From: Henckelia pumila
Taxonomy: Eukaryota; Streptophyta; Magnoliopsida; Lamiales; Gesneriaceae
Assembly: GCF_033568475.1 (NCBI RefSeq)
Contig: NC_133121.1
Location: 30,487,374-30,551,373 of the forward strand
Direction: 5' to 3'
DNA: 64,000 bases
Shown piece by piece: positions 46,906 through 57,471 of this stretch (the first letter of the stretch is position 1; every line of letters starts with the position of its first letter). The translations under genes were made by a program, and so were the position numbers. The notes under the pieces were generated by a model that had not been told where the DNA came from, searched no databases, and worked only from the letters and a program-made list of their open reading frames with translations.

Positions 46906-47381
46906 TGTGGATGAATCATAGCCAGAGCTTGGTAGGGAGAACTTCCACTATATTTGGAACCACAACCATGGAAACTATGGAAGGTGACGTGGGGAAAGCA
47001 TTGATCATTCTTCGTGCTTGTCGTGCACGGTGTCTTGTGAATGATTGGTGTTGAACCAATTTGATTCAGTACACTTATGTAAATCCCAAGATTTTTCTTT
47101 GCATGCAAGGGAGCCCAATGCAGGCCCATGATAAAGCCTTTCGGAGCCTTAAAATTTTTGGCCCATTAGGGTATGCCTACACCCTAATTTTGGCCAACAC
47201 CTAGAATTAATGAAGAAGGAAAGTTAGGGCTGCATATGATTATAGAAAACTTACAGCTACACAAGAAAAAAAAAGGAAAGAAGAGAAAACTTACCTTGCA
47301 TGGAGGAAGCTAATGGAGGAAACTTAAGGAAATCTAAGGCACTCCTAACGTGAAGGAGTTCTTCCAATACGGTATCTTGGT
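46906..47381. other. Unassigned DNA
   Basis: No recognised coding or transposon signature between the gypsy gag remnant and the LINE fragment. It contains short purine-rich A/G tracts near 47260-47290. Confidence 0.4.
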
Positions 47382-47927
47382 TCCCCTTTGTTTTTGGGTC
47401 CTCGAAAAAGATTTTATTTTGCTAACTTGTTAGCCATGGCTTCGAAGAGATTGCAGGGTTGGGAAGCTAAAATTCCATTGTTCGGGAGTAGATTGGTATT
47501 GATTAAGAGTGTGTTATGTTCCATGCCTATATATCTATTCCAGGTATTACAGCCCCTAGGAATTGTTCTGCACCGTTTTGAAATGCATTGTGCTAAGTTC
47601 CTATGGGGTTCTACGACATGAGATCATAAAATTCATTGGATCGCCTGGGAGAGGGTTTGCCTTCCAGTATCGGAGGGTGGTTTGGGTATTCAGAAATTAA
47701 AAGACAATGTGACAACCTTCTATATTAAACTTTGGGTTCATTTCAGGACTGTTGACTCCATCTGGAGTAGATCCTTGTTCAGTAGATACTGCAAGCGTTC
47801 GCCCCCTGTGGCAATTCAGCTCTTGCAGAATGTTTCTCCTACTTGGAGAAGGATGATGAATATCAGAATTAGAGCTGAGAGGGAACTCGGTTGGGTTTTA
47901 AGTGATGGGATGATGGATTATATATGA
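47382..47927 (+). pseudogene. LINE (non-LTR retrotransposon) RT C-terminal fragment
   Basis: One frame reads LLAMASKRLQGWEAKIPLFGSRLVLIKSVLCSMPIY, FLWGSTT, a TGA at 47619-47621, then HKIHWIAWERVCLPVSEGGLGIQKLKDN...IKLWVHFR. This is the conserved region after the RT palm in plant L1-type LINEs and precedes the zf-RVT domain, which is missing. No 5' end, ORF1 or poly-A tail was found. Confidence 0.88.
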
Positions 47928-48012
47928 GATGATTGTTTTTGGTGTTTTTTTGACTATTTTTGGATAGGGGTAATTCTTACTGGGAAACGGAAGTTGGGTG
48001 GGTATAAGAAGT

Positions 48013-48431
48013 AGCGACGGAATCTCGATAGAATAAGACATTTCGTCGTTATATTTAATGACAAAATAAATAAATATGTCGTTAAAATAACGACAAAAAT
48101 GTTAAATATGTCGGTAAAATCAGCGACATAAACGAGCAATTTGTCGTTAATTTCATGACAGAAACCTTAAATCCGTCGGTGATTTTAGCGACATAATTAA
48201 GGTATTTGTCATTAAATTTAACGACAAAAAATAAATTCCATCGTTAAATTTCAAGGATAGAAAAAAATTTTGTTGCTATATAGTGACAGAAATATAATTT
48301 TGTCCTAATATTCACTGGCGACAAAGATTTCGAGGAGAACTCTATTTCTCTCGCTATTCCGTCATTATTGTCATTTAGCGACGGAATAGCGACAAAATTT
48401 GTTGTCGTTATTGTCATTTTTTTTGTTAGTG
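48013..48431. mobile_element. CACTA transposon end with subterminal repeats (fragment)
   Basis: The right end, read inverted, is CACTAACAAAAAAAATGAC, a CACTA-type terminus at 48431. About 420 bp of subterminal DNA follow, with repeated and inverted gtcgttaaa/tttaacgac and tagcgacggaat motifs every 30-40 bp, as in plant CACTA elements. No matching left terminus or transposase was found; the fragment abuts LINE-derived DNA. Confidence 0.75.
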
Positions 48432-48781
48432 TTATATACAATCAGCCATTGTGTTCGAATGGACTGTTATTGTTCATGTCAAATACTCAATTTTTTTTTC
48501 TCCCTTTGATGAAAAGAATAACAAACTGAAACAATTCTCGAAAATTCATTCCATTTAATTTGTTGAGTGATTTACAGAGAATGGCTGTCAAAAGTAACAT
48601 GGTTTACGATAATAGAAGATTCCTCGAAGGCCATTTTTGTTGGTTGGTTTACAGGAAAGTGAGAGAAACGAGGCACCACCGCACCATTACCCGTGTGTCT
48701 AATACCATGAATTATGAAATAAGAATTAGAAAGAAATTTTATATGCTTGATTATTCCAGATCACATGCTAAAAATATATAC
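48432..48781. other. Intergenic DNA, no feature recognised
   Basis: An 88-codon open frame on the plus strand (48560-48826) has no recognised family and overlaps the MITE start, so I do not call a gene. Confidence 0.4.
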
Positions 48782-49301
48782 CAATATTTTCATAATCGGA
48801 TCGGTGATCGAACCTTTCTATTTTAAAAAAAATGATCTAACTGATTGGATCGGTTTAACCGAATGATCGGACCAAAAAATCATTTATATAAAATAATATA
48901 ATGAATAATACATTTTAAATAAAAACCTAAAAATTATATATATATATATTTAATGTTTGAAAATAAAATAACTATATAAATATATTCAAAATATCAATTA
49001 TAGTTATACATTTTTTAAAATAAAAAATAATTAAATAAACTCTAGTATTACTAAAATAATATTTTTAATGAAATACAAATTTCAAATAATCATGTATGTA
49101 TATAATAAAATATTTAATTAATGTTTTTTAAAAAAATTAATTGTTTTTGAAAAAATAAAAAATACTTTGTTATAAAAAAAAATCAAAAACCGATTCAACC
49201 ATTTTTGACCGATTTGACCGCTACAACGGTTTTTGAGTGTTTCGAATCGAACTTGTGACCGATTTTCGGTCGAATCGATCAATCCGATTTTGAAAACACT
49301 G
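48782..49301. mobile_element. MITE (hAT-like termini)
   Basis: Left caatattttcataatcggat and inverted right cagtgttttcaaaatcggat form imperfect terminal inverted repeats of about 35 bp rich in cggatcg/gatcgaacc motifs. The interior is very AT-rich. The flanks atatatac and atatttat may be a degenerate 8-bp duplication. Confidence 0.6.
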
Positions 49302-49657
49302 ATATTTATATATTCTTTCATTTACAACATCAACTAGTTAAAGAATAACTCTAATTAAAAAATCCATAATTGATATGCACTATCCTGCTAATATTATTTT
49401 CTATTACGACTAAGTTAATTAAGAAAAAATACAATAAAACATAATTATAATATATTCAAAATATCTTCAATAATCTAACATTTAGATTATAAAATATAAA
49501 TATTTATCAATTAAACACTTATCATAAATTTCAAGTTTAACCTAATTTCAGTGTACCGAATAATACCTAGGGCTATCGCTTATAATTCAATAACTCGATT
49601 TTTGTTTACTCTTTGAATCAATGACGAGTAATGTCAATCCTAAAACAAACATATGAA
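49302..49657. other. AT-rich intergenic DNA
   Basis: No feature seen between the MITE and the copia C 3' LTR. Confidence 0.5.
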
Positions 49658-49890
49658 TGTTGTAAAATAAAAAGGAAACTAACCAAATAATATTATGCAA
49701 AGAAAACAAATAATTCAATATATGAAAAGTATTACATGAGTGACTTATTTATGCGTAGAAGAAATTCTCGGATATGATAACTATGCTATTACAAGGAAGT
49801 GATATTATCTTGATTCTTTACCATCTTCTGAAGATTTGATTATGATTTTATTCGACCACCCAAATCTTTGACATCCATAATATTATAACA
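49658..49890 (-). repeat. copia C 3' LTR (233 bp)
   Basis: In minus sense TGTTATAATATTATGGATG ... TTTTACAACA, preceded by the purine tract caaaggggag (49891-49900). A weak TATA-like motif lies near 49745. Calling the low end at 49658 rests on the ACAACA end shared with the copia D LTR. Confidence 0.65.
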
Positions 49891-50104
49891 CTCCCCTTTG
49901 GATATCATTCGACGGATGTGCCTCGTTAAAACTTTACTAGGAAAAACCCAATGGGATAAAAGCCTAGTGAAGGAAAAAGAGTACAACATCCCTTGTTGTT
50001 GCTTAACTGCCTCGTTAAAAACCTTGTCATGAAAAACCACTTGGAAAAAATCATGGATAAGGGAAAAAGAGTGCAGTTTAGATTAACTCCCCCTGTTGCG
50101 AACA

Positions 50105-53100
50105 TCACTTGAAATCTCTAAGTCGACACATTCCGATCTTGTACACCAATTTCTCAAAAGTTGATGTGAGCAATGATTTTGTGAAAAGATCGACAAGGTT
50201 ATCACTTGAGCGAATTTGTTGAACTTCAATATCACCTTTATTTTGCAAATCATGGGTGAAAAAGAAATTGGGGGATATATTCTTTGTCCTATCACCTTTG
50301 ATGTATACATCTTTCAGTTGAGCAATACATGCCGCATTGTCTTCGTAGACTATTGTTGTCATGTTTTTAGTAAAGGACAAGCCGCATTCCTCTTTAATAT
50401 GATGAATCATTGATCTCAACCAGACACATTCTCGACTAGCTTCATGGATTGCAAGTATTTCTGCATAATTTGATGAAGTGGCGACCATGGTTTGCTTCGT
50501 AGATCTCCAGGATATAGTTATTCCACCATAAGTAAATAAGTACCCAATCTGTGATTTTCCTTTTATGTGGATCAGATAGATACCCAGCATCTGCATAACC
50601 AATCAATTTCAAATTACAAGCATTAGAGTAAAATAAACCCAAATCATGAGTGCCCTGAAGATATCTAAATAAATGTTTAACTTCATTCCAATGCCTTCGT
50701 GTAAGAAAAGAACTATATCTTGCCAACAAATTTACAACAAATGCTATGTCCGGTCTAGTGCTATTAACAAGGTACATCAATGCACCAATTGCACTAAGAT
50801 ACGGTACTTCTGGACCAAGTGGTTATTCTTGCTCATCACAAGGTCGAAAAATATTATTTTCCACATCAAGGGATCGAACATCCATGGGCGAACACAATGG
50901 ATGAACTTTATCCATATAAAACCGCTTCAACACCTTTTTAGTATATGTAGAATGATGGACTAAAATTTCATTCGCAAGATGTTCAATTTGTAAACTAAGA
51001 CAAAATTTTGTTTTTCCTAAATCTTTCATCTCAAATTCCTTTTTTCAAGACATCAACTGTATTTTAAGTTCTTCAAGACTTCCAATTATATTAAAATCAT
51101 CCACATATACAACAATAACGACAAACTTTGATCCATTATTTTGAATAAAAACACATGGACAAATTGGATCATTTTTGTAGCCTTCTTGCAACAAATAGTC
51201 GCTAAGTCTCTTGTACCACATGTGCCCAGATTGTTTTTGTCCATACAAGGATCTTTGTAGTTTAATGGAGCAAACATTTGTAAAATTTGAAGCAAATGCT
51301 TCTGATATCTTAAATCTTTTAGGGATTTTCATGTAAATATCATTATCAAGTTTTCCGTACAAGTATGCAGTAACAACATCCATAAGACGCATTTCAAGTT
51401 TTTCTTGTGCGGCCATGCCAAGAAGATATCGGAATGTAATTGCATCCATCACAGGAGAGTACGTCTCTTCATAATCAATATCGGATCTTTGAGAAAAACC
51501 TTGTGCTACTAATCGAGCTTTATATCTAGTCACTTCGTTTTTCTCATTTCGTTTTCGTACAAAAACCCATTTACAATCCACGGGAATTACCCCTTTTGGT
51601 GTTTGGACCACAGGTCCCAAAACCTCACGTTTTGCTAGTGAGTTTAACTCTTCTTGTATTGCCCTTTTCCAATTTGGCCAATCATGTCTATTACGACATT
51701 CATTAACAGATTTAGGATCTAGATCAACATTTTCATTAACAACATCAAAAGCCATGGCATATGCAAACTTATTGTCGACAATAGTTTCTGCTCGATTTAA
51801 TCGGTTCCCCGTCTTGACATAATTTATCAAGATCTCTTCATTGTCAAGTACTTGAACTTCATTGGGGATTTGATCATCAATATTTTCAGAGTTATCAATC
51901 AATGAATCAGATTTATCAATATGCTGATTAATATCATTTGCTCCTTTTCTATTTCGTGGATTTTTGTCTTTGGACCCAATTGGTCTACCACGCTTGAGTC
52001 GAGCAATTGACTCATCGTTTGATGTTTCTTTGGGAACAATAATATGTGCTGGAGCATTAGCAGCCGGTAGGTATGGCTTAGTCACCCTTTTCACATCACT
52101 AAATGTATCAGATAATTTATTTGCAATATTTTTCAAATGTACTATTCTTTGAACTTCAAGTTCACATTCACTTGTCCGATGATCAAATTGATGTAGTGAT
52201 GCATTCCAAGTTAATTCACTTGGTGATCTCATATTTTCTCCTCCTAATGTTGGAAATTTTGTTTCATCAAAATGACAATCAACAAATTGTGCCGTGAAAA
52301 TATCTCCCATTGTGGGCTCTAAATATTTGATAATCGAGGGAGAATCATATCCAACATATATTCCCTATCTTCTTTGAGGACCAATTTTAGTGCATTGTCG
52401 TGGACTAATTGGAACATAGACACCCAAAAATTCTTATATGATAAATATTAGGCTCTTGGCCAAAAACTAATTGTAAAGGGGAGAATTCATGATAACTAGT
52501 CGGTCTGATGCGTATAAGTGTTGCTGTATGCAAAATAACATGTCCCCAAACTGACGTGGGGAGTTTCCTTCTCATCATTAATGGTCTAGATATTAATTGG
52601 AGACGTTTAATCAATGAATCGGCAAGACCATTTTGTGTATGAACATGAGCAACAGAATGTTCAACAATTATTCCAATTGACATTTTGGGATGTGAATTCA
52701 CCAGCATTATCAAGACGAATCCTCTTAATAGGATATTATGGGAATTGTGCTTTTAATCGAATTATTTGAGCCAATAACTAAGTTGCGAGATGATAGTAAA
52801 CACACATGTGACCATCTTGTTGATGCATTAATCAAAATCATAAAATATATAAATGGTCCACATGATGAATGAATTGGTCCACAAATATCACCTTGTATTA
52901 TTTTCAAAAATGTAGGTGATTCAATACCAACTTTAGTTGGTGAAGGCCTAATAATTAATTTGTCTTGAGAACATGCACCACATGAGAATTCTTTAAAATT
53001 GAGAACCTTCTTGTTCTTTAATTGATGCCCATGTGAATTCTCAATAATTGTTCGTGTCATTATAGAACCAAGATGTCCCAATCGGTTATGCCAAGTCATA

Positions 53101-54300
53101 AAAGCATGGCCGGCTCCAAGTAGAGGCGGCCTAGGCAGCTGCCTAGGGCCTCCCCTTGGCAAAGGCCTCAATTTTTTTTAAAATTTTTTTAAGTATTATT
53201 TGTATATTTAAAATATTGTGTGAGTCTATTTATTTTGTTTAAAATTCGAAATCGTGGTCAATTTTTTATAATTTTTTTCCATTATTTTTTTAGTAAAAAA
53301 CTAAAATGTTCTATTTAAACAAAAATATTTTTTTTCGTTAAATTGATCAACTCAGATGAGTTATGTTATTCAAATTGGGCTAATCATTTTTTTTACGTTT
53401 ATTTATTGAATGAGATTTATTTTTGTATATTTTTATGCTGCGGTTGATTTTTTTAATTGATTTAATTTTTAGTCTCGATATATTAAAATCTTATAATGTT
53501 TTTAATTCTACAATAAAAATGATTTTTACTTAATTAGATTATAATTATTCTTTGTCTATGTCTATTTAAATTATAATATATATTTTTCATGAGATTTGTT
53601 GTGACAAAAATATATTATCTATGCTTCCTTAATTTGAAAAATCTTATTCTATTTGTATTATGCATTAATTCATCTCTAACTCATGAGATTTGAGAATTAA
53701 TTGAGTTCTTTTTTAGTTTTAGTTTTATTTTTCATATTTCGATTCAATTGTTTTTATGTTATTATTTTTAGTTACAAAAATTTGAAATTTTAATTTTTAT
53801 ACGATGAAGTAATTGAATCGATATTTAATTAAAAAAATTATATAGTCATCTCCACTAAATATTTGCCTAGAGCCTCTAATATTCTTGAGACGGCCCTGCA
53901 TAAAAGTATTCATATCAATGAATTTGTGTTCAACTGTGGCATTGATCTCCACTACATTTATTTTTGTGTAGTATAAGCAGAATTAAATGTTGGTAATTTT
54001 TCAATAATGTATTTCTTTCCCGACATTTCTTTCGTAATAAAAATATTTTCTTTTCCTTCTTGGCTTATAGTCTCAATATGATATCCATTCCATCGGATAT
54101 CTTGAAAACTCAATAAATTCCTTTGAGACTTAGGAGAGAATAACGCATTATTGATAATAAAATTTGTCCCTCCATGTAATATAATATTTGCTCTCCGGAG
54201 CCTTAAATAATGCTTGTACGACCACAAATTGTGTGGACACTACTTTTTCTCATTTGCAAATATGAGAAATATTTATTCTTCTAAAATATGGAATGTGTTG
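50105..54300 (-). pseudogene. copia C pol: protease, integrase, RT, RNase H (broken)
   Basis: Pieces in order: protease and following region (about 54300-53958; the catalytic motif is damaged); hAT insertion; WHNRLGHLGS ... CGACSQDK and the integrase first D in IQGDICGP (53104-52725); frameshift; ...VHTQNGLADSLIKRLQ with the catalytic E replaced by D (52713-52405); RT 52310-51045 (RYKARLVAQGFSQRSDIDY, MDVVTAYLYGKL, VVYVDDFNIIG); 51029-50823; RNase H 50780-50105 (ARYSSFLTRRHWNEVK, YAEILAIHEASRECVW, YEDNAACIAQL). At least five frame breaks. Confidence 0.88.
53105..53898. mobile_element. hAT-like non-autonomous transposon in copia C pol
   Basis: Termini catggccggctccaag and, inverted, cagggccgtctcaag. 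A perfect 8-bp duplication cataaaag flanks it (53097-53104 and 53899-53906). It is 794 bp, AT-rich inside and has no transposase. Removing it and one duplication restores continuous copia C sequence. Confidence 0.92.
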
Positions 54301-54550
54301 TCGCACTATCAACAAGACATAAATCTCCATCATTGACTTCATGTTCAAAGTCCATATTCTATTCAAAATAATAAAATTAATAAGAATAATAAAAAATATT
54401 CATAATAAAGACAATATGAAATAAATAACTTTTATTCATAATAAAAACAATTAAACCAACTTAATACTGTTTTAAATAAGCCATATAAATAACTCATAAA
54501 CATTACACTTAAATAAATCAAAACATATAAATAAACGATAGATAAAATAT

Positions 54551-55652
54551 TTAATAATTCTGCACGCTTTCGTCTCCAATCAAATGATCAATTCTCTCAT
54601 CCGGGTCCTCAAAGAAATCAGAAACATCGAAAGGTACTGAGAAATATGGGACTTGACTCAAATCTTCACCTCGATAAATAAAATTAGTCTCTGTATCTCT
54701 TGCCTTCTCTTTTGATGCTTGGTAGAGATCAACAAGGTGCTTGAGCGTACGACAATTTTGATACCAATGCCCTTTTATTCCACATCTATAGCACTTATTT
54801 TCTGATTTCTTTGGCTTATTATTTTGACCACTTTCAACTTTCTTTGCTTGGTCATTACCCCATTTTTGATAATTTGTATTCTTTTGATTGCAATTACTAT
54901 AGTCACGTGGCTTTTCATGCTCACGACTATATGGATGAAAGCGTCCTCGAAGGCGCTCACGGCCACGTCCATGTCCATGTCCACGACCATGACCACGACC
55001 AAATTCGGTCTTATTTTGTTTCCTCTTTTCATTATGCATTGCCGCATTCACTTCAGGGAATGGGTTGGCTCTAGTGGGACGAATTTCATGATTTTTCATC
55101 AATAATTCATTATTTTGCTCAGCCATAAGAAATCATGAAATCAATTCAGAATACTTTTTGAAGCCTTTCTCTCTATACTGCTGTTGCAGGAGAACATTAG
55201 AGGCATGAAACGTGGAATATGTTTTTTTTCCAATAAAACATCATCAGTTATTTTTTCTCCACACAATTTCAATTGTGAACTAATGCGAAATAATGCAGAA
55301 TTATATTCACTTACAGACTTAAAATCTTGTAAGCGCAAATGCATTCAATCATAGCGTGCTTTTGGGAGAATCACCGTTTTTTGATTGCTATATCTCTCTT
55401 TCAAATTATTTCAAAGATCAAGATGATCTTTTATCGTCAAATACTCAATTTTCAAATCATCATGAAGATGATGACGAAGGAATTAATATCATAGCCTTTG
55501 CACGATTTTGCGGTGATTCATTATTTTCCTATTTGATGGTATCTCCAATATCCATAACATCTAGATGTATTTCAGCATCTAGTATCCAAGAGAGATAATT
55601 TTTGCCGGAGATATCAAGAGCGGCAAATTCAAGCTTTGAGATATTCAACATG
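54551..55652 (-). pseudogene. copia C gag (frameshifted)
   Basis: ATG at 55650-55652 gives MLNISKLEFAALDISGKNYLSWILDAEIHLDVM, a stop, then the capsid-like region (MHLRLQDFKSVSEYNSALFRISSQLKLCGEKI, 55344-55141). Frame 55126-54551 has an Arg/Gly/His-rich stretch, the zinc knuckle CYRCGIKGHWYQNC and an acidic tail. At least two stops or frameshifts. Confidence 0.85.
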
Positions 55653-56139
55653 ATGAAATCTATAAAAAAGAAAAATTAAGAATCATATGATATTCATCAA
55701 TAAAAATTTCTAAACATAATTATAATATATACACGTAAACTGATATTTCATGAAATAATAGATTAAAAGAGAACAAAATATGGATGGCTCATATACTCAG
55801 GTTCACGTGATCATGCCATGATTTAAGAATAGGGTAGAAGAATTATGCATGATAGTGTAAGCCATAAATAAATTAATTAGCATATTCAAGGAGTAACATA
55901 AGAATTTGAAAGTTGGTGATGGTGGGTGGCGTCAGATTCAAGGAGTAAGCCATAAATATATTAATTAGCATATTGAAGGAGTACATGACAATTCACAAAA
56001 TCATTATACATCAAATTCAATACAAGACATTCAAGGTTGGTGGTGGTGGGTGACGTGAGTAAGGTGTGCCGCATAGATAATTATATGAAAACCATGAAAT
56101 TGAAAAGCATTAGCAAATCGTGCCTATAATAAATAAACA
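55653..56139. repeat. Region upstream of copia C gag with an imperfect duplication
   Basis: aagccataaat(a/t)aattaattagcatatt(c/g)aaggagta occurs at about 55859 and 55947. Each copy is followed by a ttggtg(a/g)tggtgggtg(g/a)cgt segment (about 55915 and 56037). Probably leader DNA of copia C. No LTR seen. Confidence 0.55.
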
Positions 56140-56722
56140 AGTTATTTGCAATAAATATCATGTGAAATATTTAAAATACACACTTCTCCTCTGTGAAAAT
56201 TTAACAGGTATCTTCAATCTTGACCTTTTATAAAATTAGCACACGCGCCCCTTCATATGAGCGATTGTTGCGCACGCGCTCCTCATGCGACTGTGTCAAT
56301 ATTTTAATTTTTTTGACACCAAATACCCCGGTAAAAATTAAAATTATATATTTAATCACTTAAGAATATAATTTTTAAATCTATTTAACACATAAAATCC
56401 AATTATAAAATATTTATCAAACATTTACATTTTATAAATTTTTATTTTTATTTTAAATTTATTATTATTAATTAATTTGTTTCTAAAAAAATATTATTAC
56501 TTTATCTTCATATCATTATTTTATTAAATCACTTCGTGTTTTCAATTTCTCCATTAAACATTCATTAATAAACAATGATTTAAATACCTAAACGTACCAA
56601 AATATTAAACTAATTTTGTGCTAATTTTGTAAAAGGTCGGGTCTGAAGTTGTCTATTAAAATTTCACAGTGGAGAAGTGTGCATTTTCAATATTTTACAG
56701 GGGTATTTGGTGCAAATAACTC
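56140..56722. mobile_element. Mutator-like MITE with ~115-bp terminal inverted repeats
   Basis: Left agttatttgca...cacacttctcctctgtgaaa...tgacctttt (56140 to about 56232) pairs with the inverse of 56630-56722 (gagttatttgcacc...cacacttctccactgtgaaa...cgacctttt). The flanks share ataaataaaca (56129-56139 and 56723-56733), consistent with a 9-11 bp duplication. 583 bp, no ORF. A third terminus-like phrase (caccaaataccccggtaaaa) lies internally at about 56316. Confidence 0.75.
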
Positions 56723-56733
56723 ATAAATAAACA

Positions 56734-57471
56734 CTTGAAAATTAAGCTCTAAATTTGGGCTTTTTCAAAACCACCAAGTGCCTTTTTAAACACTAAAGAG
56801 CCTATCCAAACACATATAAAAAATTATTAAAAAAAAACATCTCTCATGCTCTAAAGCTGAGAAGTGCTTCCTAAAACCTCTACAAAACACTACCATACAC
56901 TGACAAAATTTTGTTAAAAAAAAAACTGAAAAATGCTTACTAAAAACTCTTCCAAACAATACTTATGTACATAGTTTGATAGCAAACCAATAGCTAAAGC
57001 TCGTGAGATACGAACCTCCCATGTTTGGCCTAATGATAATCGTTAGACCCGTAAAATTAAGAGGTAGTCATGAGTACACCATAGGATCTCATTAATTGAT
57101 TTTGTGTTGGATTTAGTTGTAATCTACATTGCCCTCGGACGTAACACTAACAAATTATTCTGCAAATTACTGGTTTGTTCCCAGAACTAAAATCTCACGA
57201 AGATGTTTCAAACCAAATGCTATGCGAAACAAAATGAATCCGACAAAAGGATAAAAGTACAAAAGTCCTCTGCACAGAGAAAGATGAAGAAGAATTTCCG
57301 TGTAAGCGTTTTCATTCGAACACAATGTTATCTTTAGTGATAAACAACTCAACAACATTGTAAGATGTCTCACCAGAAACTACAAAAAATTGTCTCAAAA
57401 ATCATATAAATCCAGGAATGAAACGTTGCAGAAAATTGTGCATAAAGGGGTATCAAAATTTCAAATAAATC
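56734..57471. other. Intergenic / 3' region of GluTRBP
   Basis: 56740-56960 holds gctttttcaaaacca- and ttccaaacaat-type phrases typical of degraded MITEs, with no clean ends. About 57170-57471 is likely 3' untranslated sequence of the minus-strand GluTRBP gene. Confidence 0.4.

Larger units (their letters stand above)
49658..55652 (-). mobile_element. Ty1/copia retrotransposon C, decayed, lacking a recognisable 5' LTR
   Basis: Minus-oriented: gag start at 55652, then gag, protease, integrase, RT and RNase H to 50105, a 3' untranslated stretch with purine-rich tract, and 3' LTR 49658-49890. A hAT-like element (53105-53898) lies in pol. No copy of the LTR was found upstream of gag (55653-57400), so the right boundary is unknown. 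It is related to copia D. Confidence 0.85.

Noticed and set aside
48560..48826. 88-codon open frame as a possible small gene
   Set aside because: No recognised motif; it overlaps a MITE terminus and sits in AT-rich DNA.
57001..57060. Possible tRNA-like gacccgt/gatacgaacctccc phrase
   Set aside because: It has a weak B-box-like match only, with no A box at the right distance and no foldable arms.
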